Both the position numbers and the translations under genes were made by a program. Shown here one piece after another: positions 1 through 9,059 of a DNA stretch of 64,000 nt. The notes below the pieces were generated by a model. The model was not told the origin of the DNA, made no database searches, and was given only the letters and a program-made list of their open reading frames with translations. Source of the DNA: Streptomyces sp. V4I2 (GTDB lineage: Bacteria; Actinomycetota; Actinomycetes; Streptomycetales; Streptomycetaceae); contig NZ_JAUSZM010000003.1 of the NCBI RefSeq assembly GCF_030817655.1, positions 7,936,001-8,000,000 of the forward strand, in the 5' to 3' direction. Position 1 is the stretch's first letter, and every line of letters begins with the position of its first letter.

Positions 1-492
1 GGCGAAATCGGGCACATGACCGCCGAGCCGGGTGGCGACCTCTGCGGATGCGGGGCCCGCGGCTGCCTGGAGACAGTGGCGGGCGGCCGGGCACTCGCGG
101 CCCTCTGGTCCCGGGCCCTCACCTCTCGCGGAACCGGGAACCAGGACCGGCCGGCGACTCCCGAAGACCTGGTCCGGGCCGCCCGGTCGGGCGACACCAC
201 GGCCCGGGAGGTCCTCGATGCCGCCGCCACGGCCGTGGGCACGGTACTGGGGAGCGTGCTGGCCCAACTCGGCCTCTCGACCGTTGTCGTCGGCGGTGGC
301 GTCGCGCCTGCCTTCGACGTGATGCGACCGGCCGTCGAGCTCAAGCTGCGCGACCGCCGGACACTGATCGGACCGGTGACACTCCTGGCCGCCGAACTCG
401 GCCCGCACGCCGGCGCGATGGGGGCGGCCCTGAACGCCACGGCGCAGCCCCTCGCCACCGCTTCGACGCTGCCTCGGTTAGCCGTGAGCTGA
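1..492 (+). CDS. ROK-family protein, C-terminal part (5' end outside window)
   Basis: The frame is open from base 1 and ends at a TGA at 490-492. It starts inside the ROK signature: GEIGH, then the zinc-binding CxCGxxGCLE pattern, followed by a glycine-rich segment (VVGGGVAPAF) typical of the ROK C-terminal lobe. ROK proteins are sugar kinases or sugar-responsive repressors; the N-terminus that would show an HTH is missing, so the two cannot be separated. It lies 275 bp upstream of an alpha-glucoside operon on the same strand, which suits a repressor or glucokinase for that sugar. The codon at 478-480 is TTA, the bldA-dependent leucine codon, three residues before the last. Confidence 0.8.
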   Translation, partial: GEIGHMTAEPGGDLCGCGARGCLETVAGGRALAALWSRALTSRGTGNQDRPATPEDLVRAARSGDTTAREVLDAAATAVGTVLGSVLAQLGLSTVVVGGGVAPAFDVMRPAVELKLRDRRTLIGPVTLLAAELGPHAGAMGAALNATAQPLATASTLPRLAVS

Positions 493-767
493 CGGCCTTC
501 CGCACCCGTCGGTCGAACAGCCTGCGTCCCTGCCGGCGGGTGCAGCGACTGCCGCATCGCCTTTCGTCCCACCCGGCGGGCGGGCATGCCCGGCGACCCG
601 GCTCCGGCCGCCGAGGACATCCGTGTCCGCGATTTCCTCGCCCCTGCTTCTCGACGTGCCTTCCCACCCGCCGTCCACAGCGCGGGATCAGGCGCCCTGT
701 CCACCGGCCGCCCTTCTCCCAACGCGGCGGCCGGTCTCCCTCAAGCCCAGCCCAGGATGGTTTCCCG
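493..767 (+). other. Intergenic region before the glucosidase gene
   Basis: I see no convincing gene here. Open frames run through in several phases but lack a ribosome binding site and domain signals. It presumably contains the promoter of the glucosidase/transporter genes; I could not pick out a clear -10/-35 pair or operator. Confidence 0.4.
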
Positions 768-2444
768 ATGATCGACGCATACGTCGACGACGGCTCGGTG
801 CAGAACGAACCGGGCCCCTCCGAGCGGTCCCGGCACACCGCGCGACAACAGTGGTGGCGCACGGCCGTCATCTACGAGGTGTACGTCCGCAGCTTCCTCG
901 ACAGCACGGGGGACGGCATCGGCGACCTGGCCGGTGTCCGTGCGGGCCTGCCGTACCTCGAGCGACTCGGTGTCGACGGCATCTGGCTCAACCCGTTCTA
1001 TCCCTCTCCGCAGTACGACCACGGCTACGACGTCGCCGACTACTGCGACGTGGACCCGGTCTACGGAGACCTGGCGGAGTTCGGCCGCCTGGTGGACGAC
1101 GCGCACCGCCTGGGGTTCAAGGTGCTCATCGACATCGTCCCCAACCACTGTTCCAGCAAGCACCCCTGGTTCCTCCAGGCCCTGGCCGAAGGCCCGGACA
1201 GCGGCCGGGACCGATCCCGTTTTCACTTCGCCGAGGGCCGTGGCAAGGGAGGCGAACTGCCGCCCAACAACTGGTACTCGATGTTCGGCGGGCCCGCCTG
1301 GACCCGGGTCACCGAGCCCGACGGCACGCCGGGCCAGTGGTACCTGCACCTGTTCGGGCCGGAGCAGCCCGACCTGAACTGGCGCAACCCCGAGGTCGGC
1401 GGCTACTTCGAGCAGGTACTGCGGTTCTGGCTGGACCGCGGCGTCGACGGGTTCCGTATCGACGTGGCCACCGGCCTCTTCAAGCATCCCGGACTGCCGG
1501 ACTCCCCGGACCCGGCGGCCGACGCGCGGGCCCGCGACACGGTCAACCCCCTGGCGTGGAACCAGCCCGAGACACACGGTGTCTGGCGCACCTGGCGTGC
1601 CGTCTGCGAGGAGTACACCGCCCGGGACGGCGTCGACCGGCTGCTCGTCGGAGAGGTGTCGGTACGCACCCCGGCAGAGCAGGCCGCCTACGTCCGCCCG
1701 GACGAGCTCCATCAGGCGTTCTTCTTCCACATGCTGACGGCCCCGTGGGACGCCGCCACCTTCCGCCGGGTCATCCAGGACGCGCTGCGGGACATCGCCG
1801 ACACCGGCTCGACCATCACCTGGGTGCTCAACAACCACGATCAGGTCCGCACCGTCACCCGGTACGCGGCCGCGGCCCGTGCTCGCGCCGCCGCGCTGCT
1901 GATGCTCTCCCTGCCCGGCGCCGCCTACGTCTACCAGGGCGAGGAGCTCGGCCTGCCGGAGGTCGTCGACCTGCCGGACGAGGTGCTCACCGATCCGATC
2001 TTCCACCGCAGCGGCAGCCGCGTGGGAATACGGGACGGCTGCCGCGTGCCCCTGCCGTGGTCGGGTCACCTGTCCCCGTTCGGATTCACCTCGGGTGAAG
2101 GCGTCGCCGAGCCGTGGCTGCCCCAGCCCGCCTGGTTCGCCGCGCACACCACCGAACGGCTCATGGCCGACCCGGAATCCTTCTGGCACCTCTACCACGA
2201 CGCGCTCCGGCTGCGCGCGAGCCTGCCGTCGCTCGGCAACGGGACCCTTCGCTGGCTGGAATCTCCGCCGCAGGTCCTGGCCTTCGTCCGCGGTGACGGG
2301 CTGGTGTGCGCCGTCAACTTCGGCGACGTCCCTTCTCCCGCCCCGGTCCCCGGCACGCCACTTCTCGCGAGCGGTCCCTGCCCGCCCGGGACCCTCCCGG
2401 GCAGCACGGCCGCCTGGTGGGCGGCCGACGGTCTCGCGGTCTGA
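768..2444 (+). CDS. GH13 alpha-glucosidase / oligo-1,6-glucosidase type
   Basis: 558 aa. Glycoside hydrolase family 13 enzyme expected to cleave alpha-glucosidic bonds of short maltooligosaccharides in the cytoplasm. Visible GH13 landmarks: YEVYVRSF near the N-terminus, DIVPNH (region I), GFRIDVA with nucleophile Asp about residue 232, LLVGEV with acid/base Glu about 296, and NNHDQ with His357/Asp358. No signal peptide. The open frame extends far upstream, but the ATG at 768 begins the family-like sequence with an AGGA about 10 bases upstream. It precedes a sugar-binding lipoprotein and two permeases on the same strand, so it should hydrolyse what they import. Confidence 0.9.
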   Translation: MIDAYVDDGSVQNEPGPSERSRHTARQQWWRTAVIYEVYVRSFLDSTGDGIGDLAGVRAGLPYLERLGVDGIWLNPFYPSPQYDHGYDVADYCDVDPVYGDLAEFGRLVDDAHRLGFKVLIDIVPNHCSSKHPWFLQALAEGPDSGRDRSRFHFAEGRGKGGELPPNNWYSMFGGPAWTRVTEPDGTPGQWYLHLFGPEQPDLNWRNPEVGGYFEQVLRFWLDRGVDGFRIDVATGLFKHPGLPDSPDPAADARARDTVNPLAWNQPETHGVWRTWRAVCEEYTARDGVDRLLVGEVSVRTPAEQAAYVRPDELHQAFFFHMLTAPWDAATFRRVIQDALRDIADTGSTITWVLNNHDQVRTVTRYAAAARARAAALLMLSLPGAAYVYQGEELGLPEVVDLPDEVLTDPIFHRSGSRVGIRDGCRVPLPWSGHLSPFGFTSGEGVAEPWLPQPAWFAAHTTERLMADPESFWHLYHDALRLRASLPSLGNGTLRWLESPPQVLAFVRGDGLVCAVNFGDVPSPAPVPGTPLLASGPCPPGTLPGSTAAWWAADGLAV

Positions 2445-2511
2445 CCCCGCTGTCCCTCGCCACCTGTTCTTTCCGTCTTGTTCTTTCCATCTCTCACAAA
2501 GGAGTGACCCG

Positions 2512-3864
2512 ATGAATGGCAGAGCGGCAGCACTGACGGCCGTCACCGTCCTGATGATCGGGGCCGCGGGATGCGGCTCCTCGGACGAGGACGCCGCCGG
2601 CACCCCTGGGGCCACCGCCAAAGACGCCTCCACGCTGAACCTGCCCCGGCTCGACGGGCAGAGCCTGCAGGTGGCCGGCGTCTGGACCGGCGCCGAGCAG
2701 AAGAACTTCCTCAAGGTACTGGCCCGCTTCGACAAGCTGACGGGAGCGAAGACCACCTTCGTGCCCACCGGCGACAACGTGTCGACCTTCGTCGGCAGCA
2801 AGATCCAGGGCGGCGCTCCGCCGGACGTGGCCCTGCTGCCCCAGCCCGGCGTGCTCCAGCAGTTCGCCGAAGCCGGCTGGCTCAAGCCGCTCCAGCCGGA
2901 CGTGACCAAGGAGCTGAACGAGAACTACAGCAAGGTCTGGCGGGACCTCGGCACCTACAAGAACACTCCGTACGGCGTCTTCTTCAAGGTCACCAACAAG
3001 TCGCTGTTCTGGTACAACACCGCGGCCTGGGAGCAGGCCGGACTGACCACCGCCCCCGCCACCTGGGAGCAGTTGCTCAAGGACGGCCAGACACTCTCCG
3101 ACTCCGGCACCCCTCCGTTCTCCATAGGCGGCGGCGACGGCTGGGTCCTGACCGACTGGTTCGAGAACATCTACCTCAGCCAGGCCGGCCCGGCGATGTA
3201 CGACAAGTTGACGAAGTACCAGATCAAGTGGACTGACCCCTCGGTGACGAAGGCGCTGACGACGCTGGGCCGGCTCTTCGGCAGGCCGGACCTGATCGCC
3301 GGAGGCACCCGCGGGGCGCTGCAGACCGACTTCCCCACCTCGGTCGGCCAGGTCTTCGCCAAGCCGCCCAAGGCGGCGCTGGTCTACGAGGGCGAGTTCA
3401 TCGCCACCAACATCACCCAGGAGACCACGGCCAAGGTCGGCACCGACGCCAAGGTCTTCCCCTTCCCGTCCGTGGACGGCGGTAAGGCACCGGTGCTGAG
3501 CAGCGGCGACGTCGCGGTCGCACTCAAGGACGGCGAGGGCGCGCAGGCGCTGATGCGCTTCCTGGTCTCTCCCGAGGCGGCGGCGATCGACGTGCAGCAG
3601 GGCGGTTTCCTGTCACCGAACAAGGCGGTCGCCTTCTCCAACTACCGCGACGACATCGTGCGGGACATAGCGAAGAACCTGATCAAGGCGGGCGACAACA
3701 TCCGGGTCGACATGTCCGATCAGGCGCCGGCCGCGTTCGGCGGAACGAAGGGACAAGGCGAGTGGAAGGACCTGCAGGACTTCCTCGCCAAGCCCTCCGA
3801 CGTCGCGGGCGCGCAGAAGCAGCTTGAGGCGGACGCCGCGAAGGCGTTCGCCAAGGCGGGCTGA
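2512..3864 (+). CDS. Sugar ABC transporter substrate-binding lipoprotein (AglE-like)
   Basis: 450 aa family 1 extracellular solute-binding protein. The N-terminus is a lipoprotein signal: hydrophobic stretch then GAAGC, with Cys at about residue 20 as lipidation site, followed by an acidic, Ala/Gly-rich linker. The ATG at 2512 has a strong Shine-Dalgarno AAAGGAG at 2498-2504. The body has the usual alternating lobes, with PYGVFFKVTNKSLFWYN near the cleft. It follows the GH13 glucosidase and precedes two permeases, so the likely ligand is an alpha-glucoside. No ATPase gene is present; streptomycetes commonly energise such importers with the shared ATPase MsiK encoded elsewhere. Confidence 0.9.
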   Translation: MNGRAAALTAVTVLMIGAAGCGSSDEDAAGTPGATAKDASTLNLPRLDGQSLQVAGVWTGAEQKNFLKVLARFDKLTGAKTTFVPTGDNVSTFVGSKIQGGAPPDVALLPQPGVLQQFAEAGWLKPLQPDVTKELNENYSKVWRDLGTYKNTPYGVFFKVTNKSLFWYNTAAWEQAGLTTAPATWEQLLKDGQTLSDSGTPPFSIGGGDGWVLTDWFENIYLSQAGPAMYDKLTKYQIKWTDPSVTKALTTLGRLFGRPDLIAGGTRGALQTDFPTSVGQVFAKPPKAALVYEGEFIATNITQETTAKVGTDAKVFPFPSVDGGKAPVLSSGDVAVALKDGEGAQALMRFLVSPEAAAIDVQQGGFLSPNKAVAFSNYRDDIVRDIAKNLIKAGDNIRVDMSDQAPAAFGGTKGQGEWKDLQDFLAKPSDVAGAQKQLEADAAKAFAKAG

Positions 3865-3871
3865 GGCAGTC

Positions 3872-5248
3872 GTGTCACAGACCCTTTCCCCTCCGTCCCC
3901 CGCCGCCCCCGCGGCGGCGGGGGCACCGCCCCGCCGCAGGGGGAGGACGCCCCGAGGCCGTACGTGGGTCGCGGCGTTCTTCCTGCTGCCCGCGCTGGTT
4001 CTGCTCGGGGCGCTCGTGGTGTATCCGATCGTGTGGTCGGTCGTGCGCAGTCTCTTCGGCCCCGACGGCTTCACCGACTTCGTCGGGCTGTCCAACTACA
4101 CCGGCGTCTTCACCGACCACCAGACTCTCGTCGCCCTCCGGAACAACGCGATCTGGGTCGTGGTCGCACCCGTCGCGGCCACCGGGCTCGGCCTGATCTT
4201 CGCCGTGCTCACCGAACGGATCCGCTGGGGCACCGCGTTCAAACTGGTCGTCTTCATGCCGATGGCCATCTCCATGCTGGCCGCCGGCATCATCTTCCGG
4301 CTGGTCTACGACCAGGACCCCGGCAAGGGCGTGGCCAACGCGATGGTGACCGGCGTCCACGACACCTTCTTCAAGGCATCGGCGTACCCCGGGGCCCATC
4401 CGAGGGTGGCAGGCCCCGGCAGCCCCCTGACGGGCCCGGTCGGCGGCCCCTACACCGGCAGGCCCGTCAGCCCCGGTGACGTTCCGGCCGCGCTGGCTCT
4501 CGTCGGAGTGCAGCCCAGCACCCTGACCGGCGCGACGCAGGCCGCGGCACCGAGTGCCTGCCCGCGCGGCGCGTTGTGCGGCACGGTCTGGCTGGACTTC
4601 CAGCCGGGCGGCGGCACTCCCGGGAAGATCGACCCGGGGGAGAAGGCACTGGCCGGCGTCCGGGTCGAGGCTGTGCGTGACGGTCGGGTGCTCGCCACGG
4701 CGACCGCCGACAAGGACGGCACCTTCACTCTGCCCGCGTCCCGGATCGGCGCCTCACCGATTCAACTGCGCCTGCCCGCGACGAACTTCACCGCCCAGTA
4801 CGCGGGTGTCGACTGGCTCGGTCCGACCCTGGTCACCTGGTCGATCATCGGCGCCTACGTCTGGATGTGGACCGGCTTCGCCATGGTGCTCATCGCTGCC
4901 GGACTGGCCGGGATACCGCGGGAGTTGCTGGAGGCCGCACGTGTGGACGGCGCGAAGGAGTGGCAGGTCTTCCGCCGCATCACGGTGCCGCTCCTGGCGC
5001 CGGTGCTGGGCGTGGTCCTGGTCACGCTGGTGATCAACGTGCTGAAGATCTTCGACCTGGTGTACGTCATCGCGCCCGGAGCCAGCCAGCAGGACGCGAA
5101 CGTACTGGCCCTGCAGCTCTACCTGTCCTCCTTCGGCGGCGGCAACGACCAGGGCACCGGCAGCGCGCTCGCCGTACTCCTGCTCGCCCTGGTCGCGCCG
5201 GTCATGTTCCTCAACATCAAGCGGTTCCGAAAGGAGAAGTCACGGTGA
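3872..5248 (+). CDS. Sugar ABC permease with inserted extracytoplasmic beta domain (AglF-like)
   Basis: 458 aa, longer than the usual ~300 aa of MalF/AglF-type permeases. Start GTG at 3872, eight bases after the binding-protein stop. A Pro/Arg-rich cytoplasmic tail is followed by TM1 (FFLLPALVLLGALVVYP) and the usual TM2-TM3. About residues 165-312 then form a non-membrane insert with two Cys (ACPRGALC) and a beta-rich segment (GVRVEAVRDGRVLATATADKDGTF) resembling SdrD-B/carboxypeptidase-regulatory-like folds. The remaining TMs follow, with the EAA loop (ELLEAARVDGAKEWQVFRRI) that contacts the ATPase. The stop overlaps the next start (GTGA), indicating translational coupling. Confidence 0.85.
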   Translation: MSQTLSPPSPAAPAAAGAPPRRRGRTPRGRTWVAAFFLLPALVLLGALVVYPIVWSVVRSLFGPDGFTDFVGLSNYTGVFTDHQTLVALRNNAIWVVVAPVAATGLGLIFAVLTERIRWGTAFKLVVFMPMAISMLAAGIIFRLVYDQDPGKGVANAMVTGVHDTFFKASAYPGAHPRVAGPGSPLTGPVGGPYTGRPVSPGDVPAALALVGVQPSTLTGATQAAAPSACPRGALCGTVWLDFQPGGGTPGKIDPGEKALAGVRVEAVRDGRVLATATADKDGTFTLPASRIGASPIQLRLPATNFTAQYAGVDWLGPTLVTWSIIGAYVWMWTGFAMVLIAAGLAGIPRELLEAARVDGAKEWQVFRRITVPLLAPVLGVVLVTLVINVLKIFDLVYVIAPGASQQDANVLALQLYLSSFGGGNDQGTGSALAVLLLALVAPVMFLNIKRFRKEKSR

Positions 5249-6165
5249 CCACCCTTCAGACCGCCGAGGCCGCGCAGACCTTTCGGGCTCCCGGGACCGC
5301 CTCCGGCCGCACGGGGCCGGGCGCTGCCACGCGTGCGGCTCGTCGGCTGGCCGGCGGATCCACCAGGCTCGTCCTGCTGGTCGTCGCCCTGTTCTGGCTG
5401 CTGCCCACCGTCGGCCTGCTGCTCTCCTCGCTGCGCGGGCCACTGGACATCCAGGAGTCCGGCTGGTGGACGGTCCTCACCAAGCCCGCGCAGCTGACCC
5501 TGCACAACTACACCAACCTGCTGGACGACCCGACGATCACGCGTTCGTTCCTGAACAGTCTGCTGATCACTGTCCCGGCCACGCTGCTGGTCGTGGTCAT
5601 CGGCTCGCTCGCCGGGTACGTTTTCGCATGGGTCGAATTCCCGGGCCGGGACTGGGTTTTCCTGCTCGTCGTCGGCCTGCTCGTGGTGCCGCTGCAGGTC
5701 GCGCTGGTGCCGATCACCAGCCTGTTCGGGAAGCTCGGGATCTTCGGCAGCATCGTCAGCGTCGTCCTCTTCCACGTCGCTTTCGGTCTGCCGTTCGCGA
5801 TCTTCCTGCTTCGGAACTTCTTCGCGGAGATCCCGCGCGAACTCCTGGAGGCCGCCCGTCTCGACGGTGCGGGCGAGTTGTGGCTCTTCGTCCGAGTGGT
5901 GGTTCCGCTGGGCGGGCCGGCGATAGCCTCGCTCGGCATCTTCCAGTTCCTGTGGGTCTGGAACGACATGCTCGTGGCGCTCATCTTCGCCGACCCGGGC
6001 TCAGCGCCGCTCACCGTTGCCCTGCAACAGCAGACCCGCCAGTTCGGCACCAATATCGACGTCCTGTCCTCCGGCGCCTTCCTCTCCATGATCATCCCGC
6101 TGGTGGTCTTCTTCGCCTTCCAGCGGCAGTTCGTCAACGGCGTCATGGCAGGAGCGCTGAAGTAG
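5245..6165 (+). CDS. Sugar ABC transporter permease (AglG/MalG-like)
   Basis: 306 aa second permease of the alpha-glucoside importer. The GTG at 5245 overlaps the upstream stop, with an AAGGAG-type site at about 5231-5236. A 35-residue polar N-terminus is followed by TM1 (LVLLVVALFWLLPTVGLLL), a large external loop and five more hydrophobic segments. The EAA motif (ELLEAARLDGAGELWLFVRVV) matches the family. Last gene of the operon; it converges on the zinc transporter genes with a 58-bp gap in which I see no strong terminator hairpin. Confidence 0.9.
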   Translation: MTTLQTAEAAQTFRAPGTASGRTGPGAATRAARRLAGGSTRLVLLVVALFWLLPTVGLLLSSLRGPLDIQESGWWTVLTKPAQLTLHNYTNLLDDPTITRSFLNSLLITVPATLLVVVIGSLAGYVFAWVEFPGRDWVFLLVVGLLVVPLQVALVPITSLFGKLGIFGSIVSVVLFHVAFGLPFAIFLLRNFFAEIPRELLEAARLDGAGELWLFVRVVVPLGGPAIASLGIFQFLWVWNDMLVALIFADPGSAPLTVALQQQTRQFGTNIDVLSSGAFLSMIIPLVVFFAFQRQFVNGVMAGALK

Positions 6166-6223
6166 CCGGCCGTCCTCGTGTCTCCGGGCCCGCATCGCGT
6201 GGAGTCACCCACCTGATGGAGCG

Positions 6224-7105
6224 TCAGGCAGGCTGCGCCGCAGTCCTTCTGGCTCCCCATCGCCGGGTGCGGTACCTGCCCGCGATGCGGCAGGCGGCGT
6301 AGATCGTGAACGAGATCGTCGTGACGTAGGGGCTGATGGGAATGCTGCCGCCCAGGGCCAGCAGGATGCCGCCCTCGATCGAGGCCACGGCGAAGAGCAC
6401 GCTGAGCACCGGCAGCATGACCGGCGACGCGGTGATGCGGGCGGCGGCCGCGGCGGGGGTGACCAGGAGACTGAGGACCAGCAGGGCGCCGACGATCTGC
6501 ACCGAGAGGGCGACGGCGAGTCCGAGCACGATCATGAAGGCGAAGGACAGGGCGCGCACCGGTACGCCGCGGGCCTCGGCGACGTCCGGGTCGGCGCTGG
6601 CGAAGGTCAGCGGGCGCCACATGATCGTCAGGGCGAGAAGGACGACGGCGGACGTGCCGAGCAGCCAGGTCATCTGAGGGGTGTCGACGGCGACGATCTG
6701 GCCGGTGAGCAGGCCGAACTTGTTGGCCGCCCGGCCCTTGTAGAGGGCGAGGAAGAGCACGCCGAGGCCGAGGCCGAACGGCATGATGATGCCGATCACC
6801 GAGTTGCGGTCGCGGGCCCGGGCGCCCAGGACGCCGATCACGCCGGCCGCCAGGAGCGAGCCGACGATCGAGCCCGCCACGACGTTCACCTCGAGGAGCA
6901 GGGCCGCCGAAGCTCCGGCGAAGGACAACTCGCTGATGCCGTGCACCGCGAAGGGCAGGTCGCGCATGATGACGAAGACCCCGGCGAGGCCGCCGACGAG
7001 GCCGAGCGCGGCACCGGCGACGAGGGAGTTGCGGACCAGCGCCAGGAGTTCGCCGTAGTTGTCGAAGCTGAAGATCTGCTGCCAGACCCCGTCGGTGAGC
7101 GTCAT
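6224..7105 (-). CDS. znuB: Metal ABC transporter permease (ZnuB-like)
   Basis: 293 aa ABC-3 family membrane protein with about eight hydrophobic segments, transporting zinc (or manganese) inward. Start ATG at 7105 overlaps the ATPase stop (ATGA). Family features include the conserved region around GISELSFAGASAALLLEVN and the LLVLSLLVTPAAAAARI segment. It is the last gene of a znuA-znuC-znuB-type operon; the preceding Fur-family gene and Zur-like boxes point to zinc. Confidence 0.88.
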   Translation of the reverse strand: MTLTDGVWQQIFSFDNYGELLALVRNSLVAGAALGLVGGLAGVFVIMRDLPFAVHGISELSFAGASAALLLEVNVVAGSIVGSLLAAGVIGVLGARARDRNSVIGIIMPFGLGLGVLFLALYKGRAANKFGLLTGQIVAVDTPQMTWLLGTSAVVLLALTIMWRPLTFASADPDVAEARGVPVRALSFAFMIVLGLAVALSVQIVGALLVLSLLVTPAAAAARITASPVMLPVLSVLFAVASIEGGILLALGGSIPISPYVTTISFTIYAACRIAGRYRTRRWGARRTAAQPA

Positions 7106-7971
7106 GGGCGTACTTCCTCGGGCTGTTGGGCGTGGTGCGGTGGCGTGGCCGGGTCGTCGGGGGCTCCGACGACCACGACGCGGCCGTGGACGCGGACGAC
7201 GTCGACCCGGGTGCCGTACAGCCGCGACAGCGACTCGGAGGTGAGGACCTCCTCCGGGGTGCCGACCCGGTGACTGCCGCGGGCCAGGTACAGCACCCGG
7301 TCCACCAGGCCGAGCACCGGGTTGATCTCGTGGGTCACGAAGACCACGGCCGTGCCGTGCGAGCGGCGGCGGGCGTCGACCAGTTCGGTGACGGCCCGCT
7401 GGTGGTTCAGGTCGAGCGAGAGCAGCGGCTCGTCGCACAGCAGGATGCGCGGGTCGGTGGCCAGGGCCTGGCCGATGCGCACGCGCTGCCGTTCGCCTCC
7501 GGACAGCAGGCCGAGCGGGACGTCGGCGTACGCGGACGCGCCGACCGAGGCGAGGATCTCGTCCACCCGGTGGCGGACGGCGGCCGTGCGCAGGCGCGGT
7601 CCGAAGCGGTGTCCGTCGATCCCGAAGCGTACGAGATCACGGGCGCGCAGCATCGCCTGCGCGGACAACTCCGCCTGCTGGGGGACGTAACCGAGGTGCC
7701 GGGCGGCCTCGCGGGGCGGGCGGCCGAGGACGGTCAGGGTGCCGCCGGACAGGGGCTGCCGGCCCAGCAGGGCCCGTACGAAGCTGGTCTTGCCCGAGCC
7801 GTTCGGCCCGAGCACGGCCACGAACTCCCCGGGCCGCACGTCCAGGTCGAGGCCCTGCCACACCACGCGCTCGCCGTAGGAGACGGCGGCCCCGCGCAGG
7901 CTGATCACCGCGCCGGCCCCCGGTTCCCCGTGCCGGGGCCGGGGCACCGGGGCCGCGCCCGGACGCCTCAC
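7102..7971 (-). CDS. znuC: Metal ABC transporter ATP-binding protein (ZnuC-like)
   Basis: 289 aa cytoplasmic ATPase. Walker A GPNGSGKTS, signature LSGGERQR, Walker B ILLCDEPLLSLD and H-loop VTHE are all present. The start is a GTG at 7971 overlapping the stop of the binding-protein gene (GTGA); the first 20 residues are Arg/Pro-rich and not part of the fold, so the true start could be an internal codon. Couples ATP hydrolysis to the ZnuB-like permease. Confidence 0.88.
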   Translation of the reverse strand: MRRPGAAPVPRPRHGEPGAGAVISLRGAAVSYGERVVWQGLDLDVRPGEFVAVLGPNGSGKTSFVRALLGRQPLSGGTLTVLGRPPREAARHLGYVPQQAELSAQAMLRARDLVRFGIDGHRFGPRLRTAAVRHRVDEILASVGASAYADVPLGLLSGGERQRVRIGQALATDPRILLCDEPLLSLDLNHQRAVTELVDARRRSHGTAVVFVTHEINPVLGLVDRVLYLARGSHRVGTPEEVLTSESLSRLYGTRVDVVRVHGRVVVVGAPDDPATPPHHAQQPEEVRP

Positions 7972-8906
7972 TTGGCCAGCGCGCTCGCGAGCGCGTCGAC
8001 GTTGGCGGTCATCCAGCCGAGGTAGTCCTTGCCCTCGGGCAGGGTCTCGGTCACCGGGACGACGGGGACGCCGGCCGCCTTCGCCGCGGCCTCGGCCTTC
8101 TCGGTCTGCGGCCCGGAGGTCTGCTCGTTGTAGACCAGCGCCTTGACCTCCTTGGCGCTGAACACGGCCAGCGTGGCCTGGAGGATCTTGGGGGAGACGT
8201 CGTCGCCCTCCTCGATGGCCTCGCTGAACTCCGCGGGCGTCCTGTTGACCAGACCGGCCGCGCCGAGCATGTACAGCGGCACGGGCTCGGTGATGGCCAC
8301 GCCCTCACCGCCGTGCTCCTTCTTGATCGCGGCCTCCTTCGCCTCCAGCGGCTGGAGCTTCGCCTTGAAGGCCGTGGCGTTCTTGGTGAAGGTGGCCGCG
8401 TCGGCGGGGTCGGCCTTGCCGAGGGCGGCGGCCATGCGGTCGGCGAGCTTGGCGACGGTGGGGAAGTCGTACCAGACGTGCTCGTTGAGCTCGCCGCCCT
8501 TCGGGGCGGTCTTGCCGGAGACCTTGACGGCGTTGATCACCTCGGCGGAGGAGTTGCTGCTCTTGAGCATCCGGTCGACGAAGTCGTCGTAGCCGCCGCC
8601 GTTCTCGATGACGACCTTCGCCTTGGACAGCGTCAGCTGGTTCCGGGTGTCGGCCTCGTAGGAGTGGGGGTCCTGGTCGGGGTCGCTGATGAGCGAGGTG
8701 ACGTCGACCTTCGCGCCGCCTATCTGCTCGACGATGTCGCCGTAGACGTTGGTCGAGGCGACCACGGTGACCTTGGACGAGGCGACCGGTTCCTGCGAGC
8801 TGCTCCCGTCGCTGCCGGAGTCCGACGAATTGCCGCACCCTGCCAGGAGGGCCAGTGAGGCGCCGGTGAGCAGGGCGGCCAGGCGCCGGGACGGGGACGA
8901 GGGCAT
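7968..8906 (-). CDS. znuA: Zinc-type ABC transporter substrate-binding lipoprotein (ZnuA-like)
   Basis: 312 aa cluster A-I binding protein. ATG at 8906 with GGAGG just upstream; lipobox LLAGC with a Ser/Gly-rich linker after it. Metal-ligand candidates are the His in DPHSYE and the His in NEHVWYD plus later acidic residues. It lacks the long His-rich loop of many ZnuA proteins, so manganese cannot be excluded by sequence alone. Two Zur-like boxes lie in the 150 bp upstream. Confidence 0.85.
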   Translation of the reverse strand: MPSSPSRRLAALLTGASLALLAGCGNSSDSGSDGSSSQEPVASSKVTVVASTNVYGDIVEQIGGAKVDVTSLISDPDQDPHSYEADTRNQLTLSKAKVVIENGGGYDDFVDRMLKSSNSSAEVINAVKVSGKTAPKGGELNEHVWYDFPTVAKLADRMAAALGKADPADAATFTKNATAFKAKLQPLEAKEAAIKKEHGGEGVAITEPVPLYMLGAAGLVNRTPAEFSEAIEEGDDVSPKILQATLAVFSAKEVKALVYNEQTSGPQTEKAEAAAKAAGVPVVPVTETLPEGKDYLGWMTANVDALASALAK

Positions 8907-8988
8907 GGGTCCTCCACGACAGGGGGAACACGGATGTTCACGAGGGCTGGGACAAGCCCGGAGCGAGCCGGGCAGGCGCCACGCTAGA

Positions 8989-9003
8989 TGGAAATGAATG
9001 TCA
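8989..9003. promoter_or_regulatory. Zur-like box upstream of znuA
   Basis: TGGAAATGAATGTCA fits TGNNA-N5-TNNCA, the inverted-repeat shape of Fur/Zur operators. It is 83 bp from the znuA start codon. It differs by one base from the box at 11039-11053. Confidence 0.55.
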
Positions 9004-9028
9004 AGAACATGGCCGATTCCGATCCATA

Positions 9029-9043
9029 TGAAAACCATTGCCA
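9029..9043. promoter_or_regulatory. Second Zur-like box between zur and znuA
   Basis: TGAAAACCATTGCCA also fits TGNNA-N5-TNNCA and lies just after the zur stop, within an AT-richer patch that probably holds the znuA promoter. Confidence 0.45.
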
Positions 9044-9059
9044 AGACTTGGCACGTCCG

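Noticed and set aside
741..2909. Long antisense frame opposite the glucosidase and the start of the binding protein
   Set aside because: Follows the codon phase of the real genes on the other strand; no start site or family pattern.
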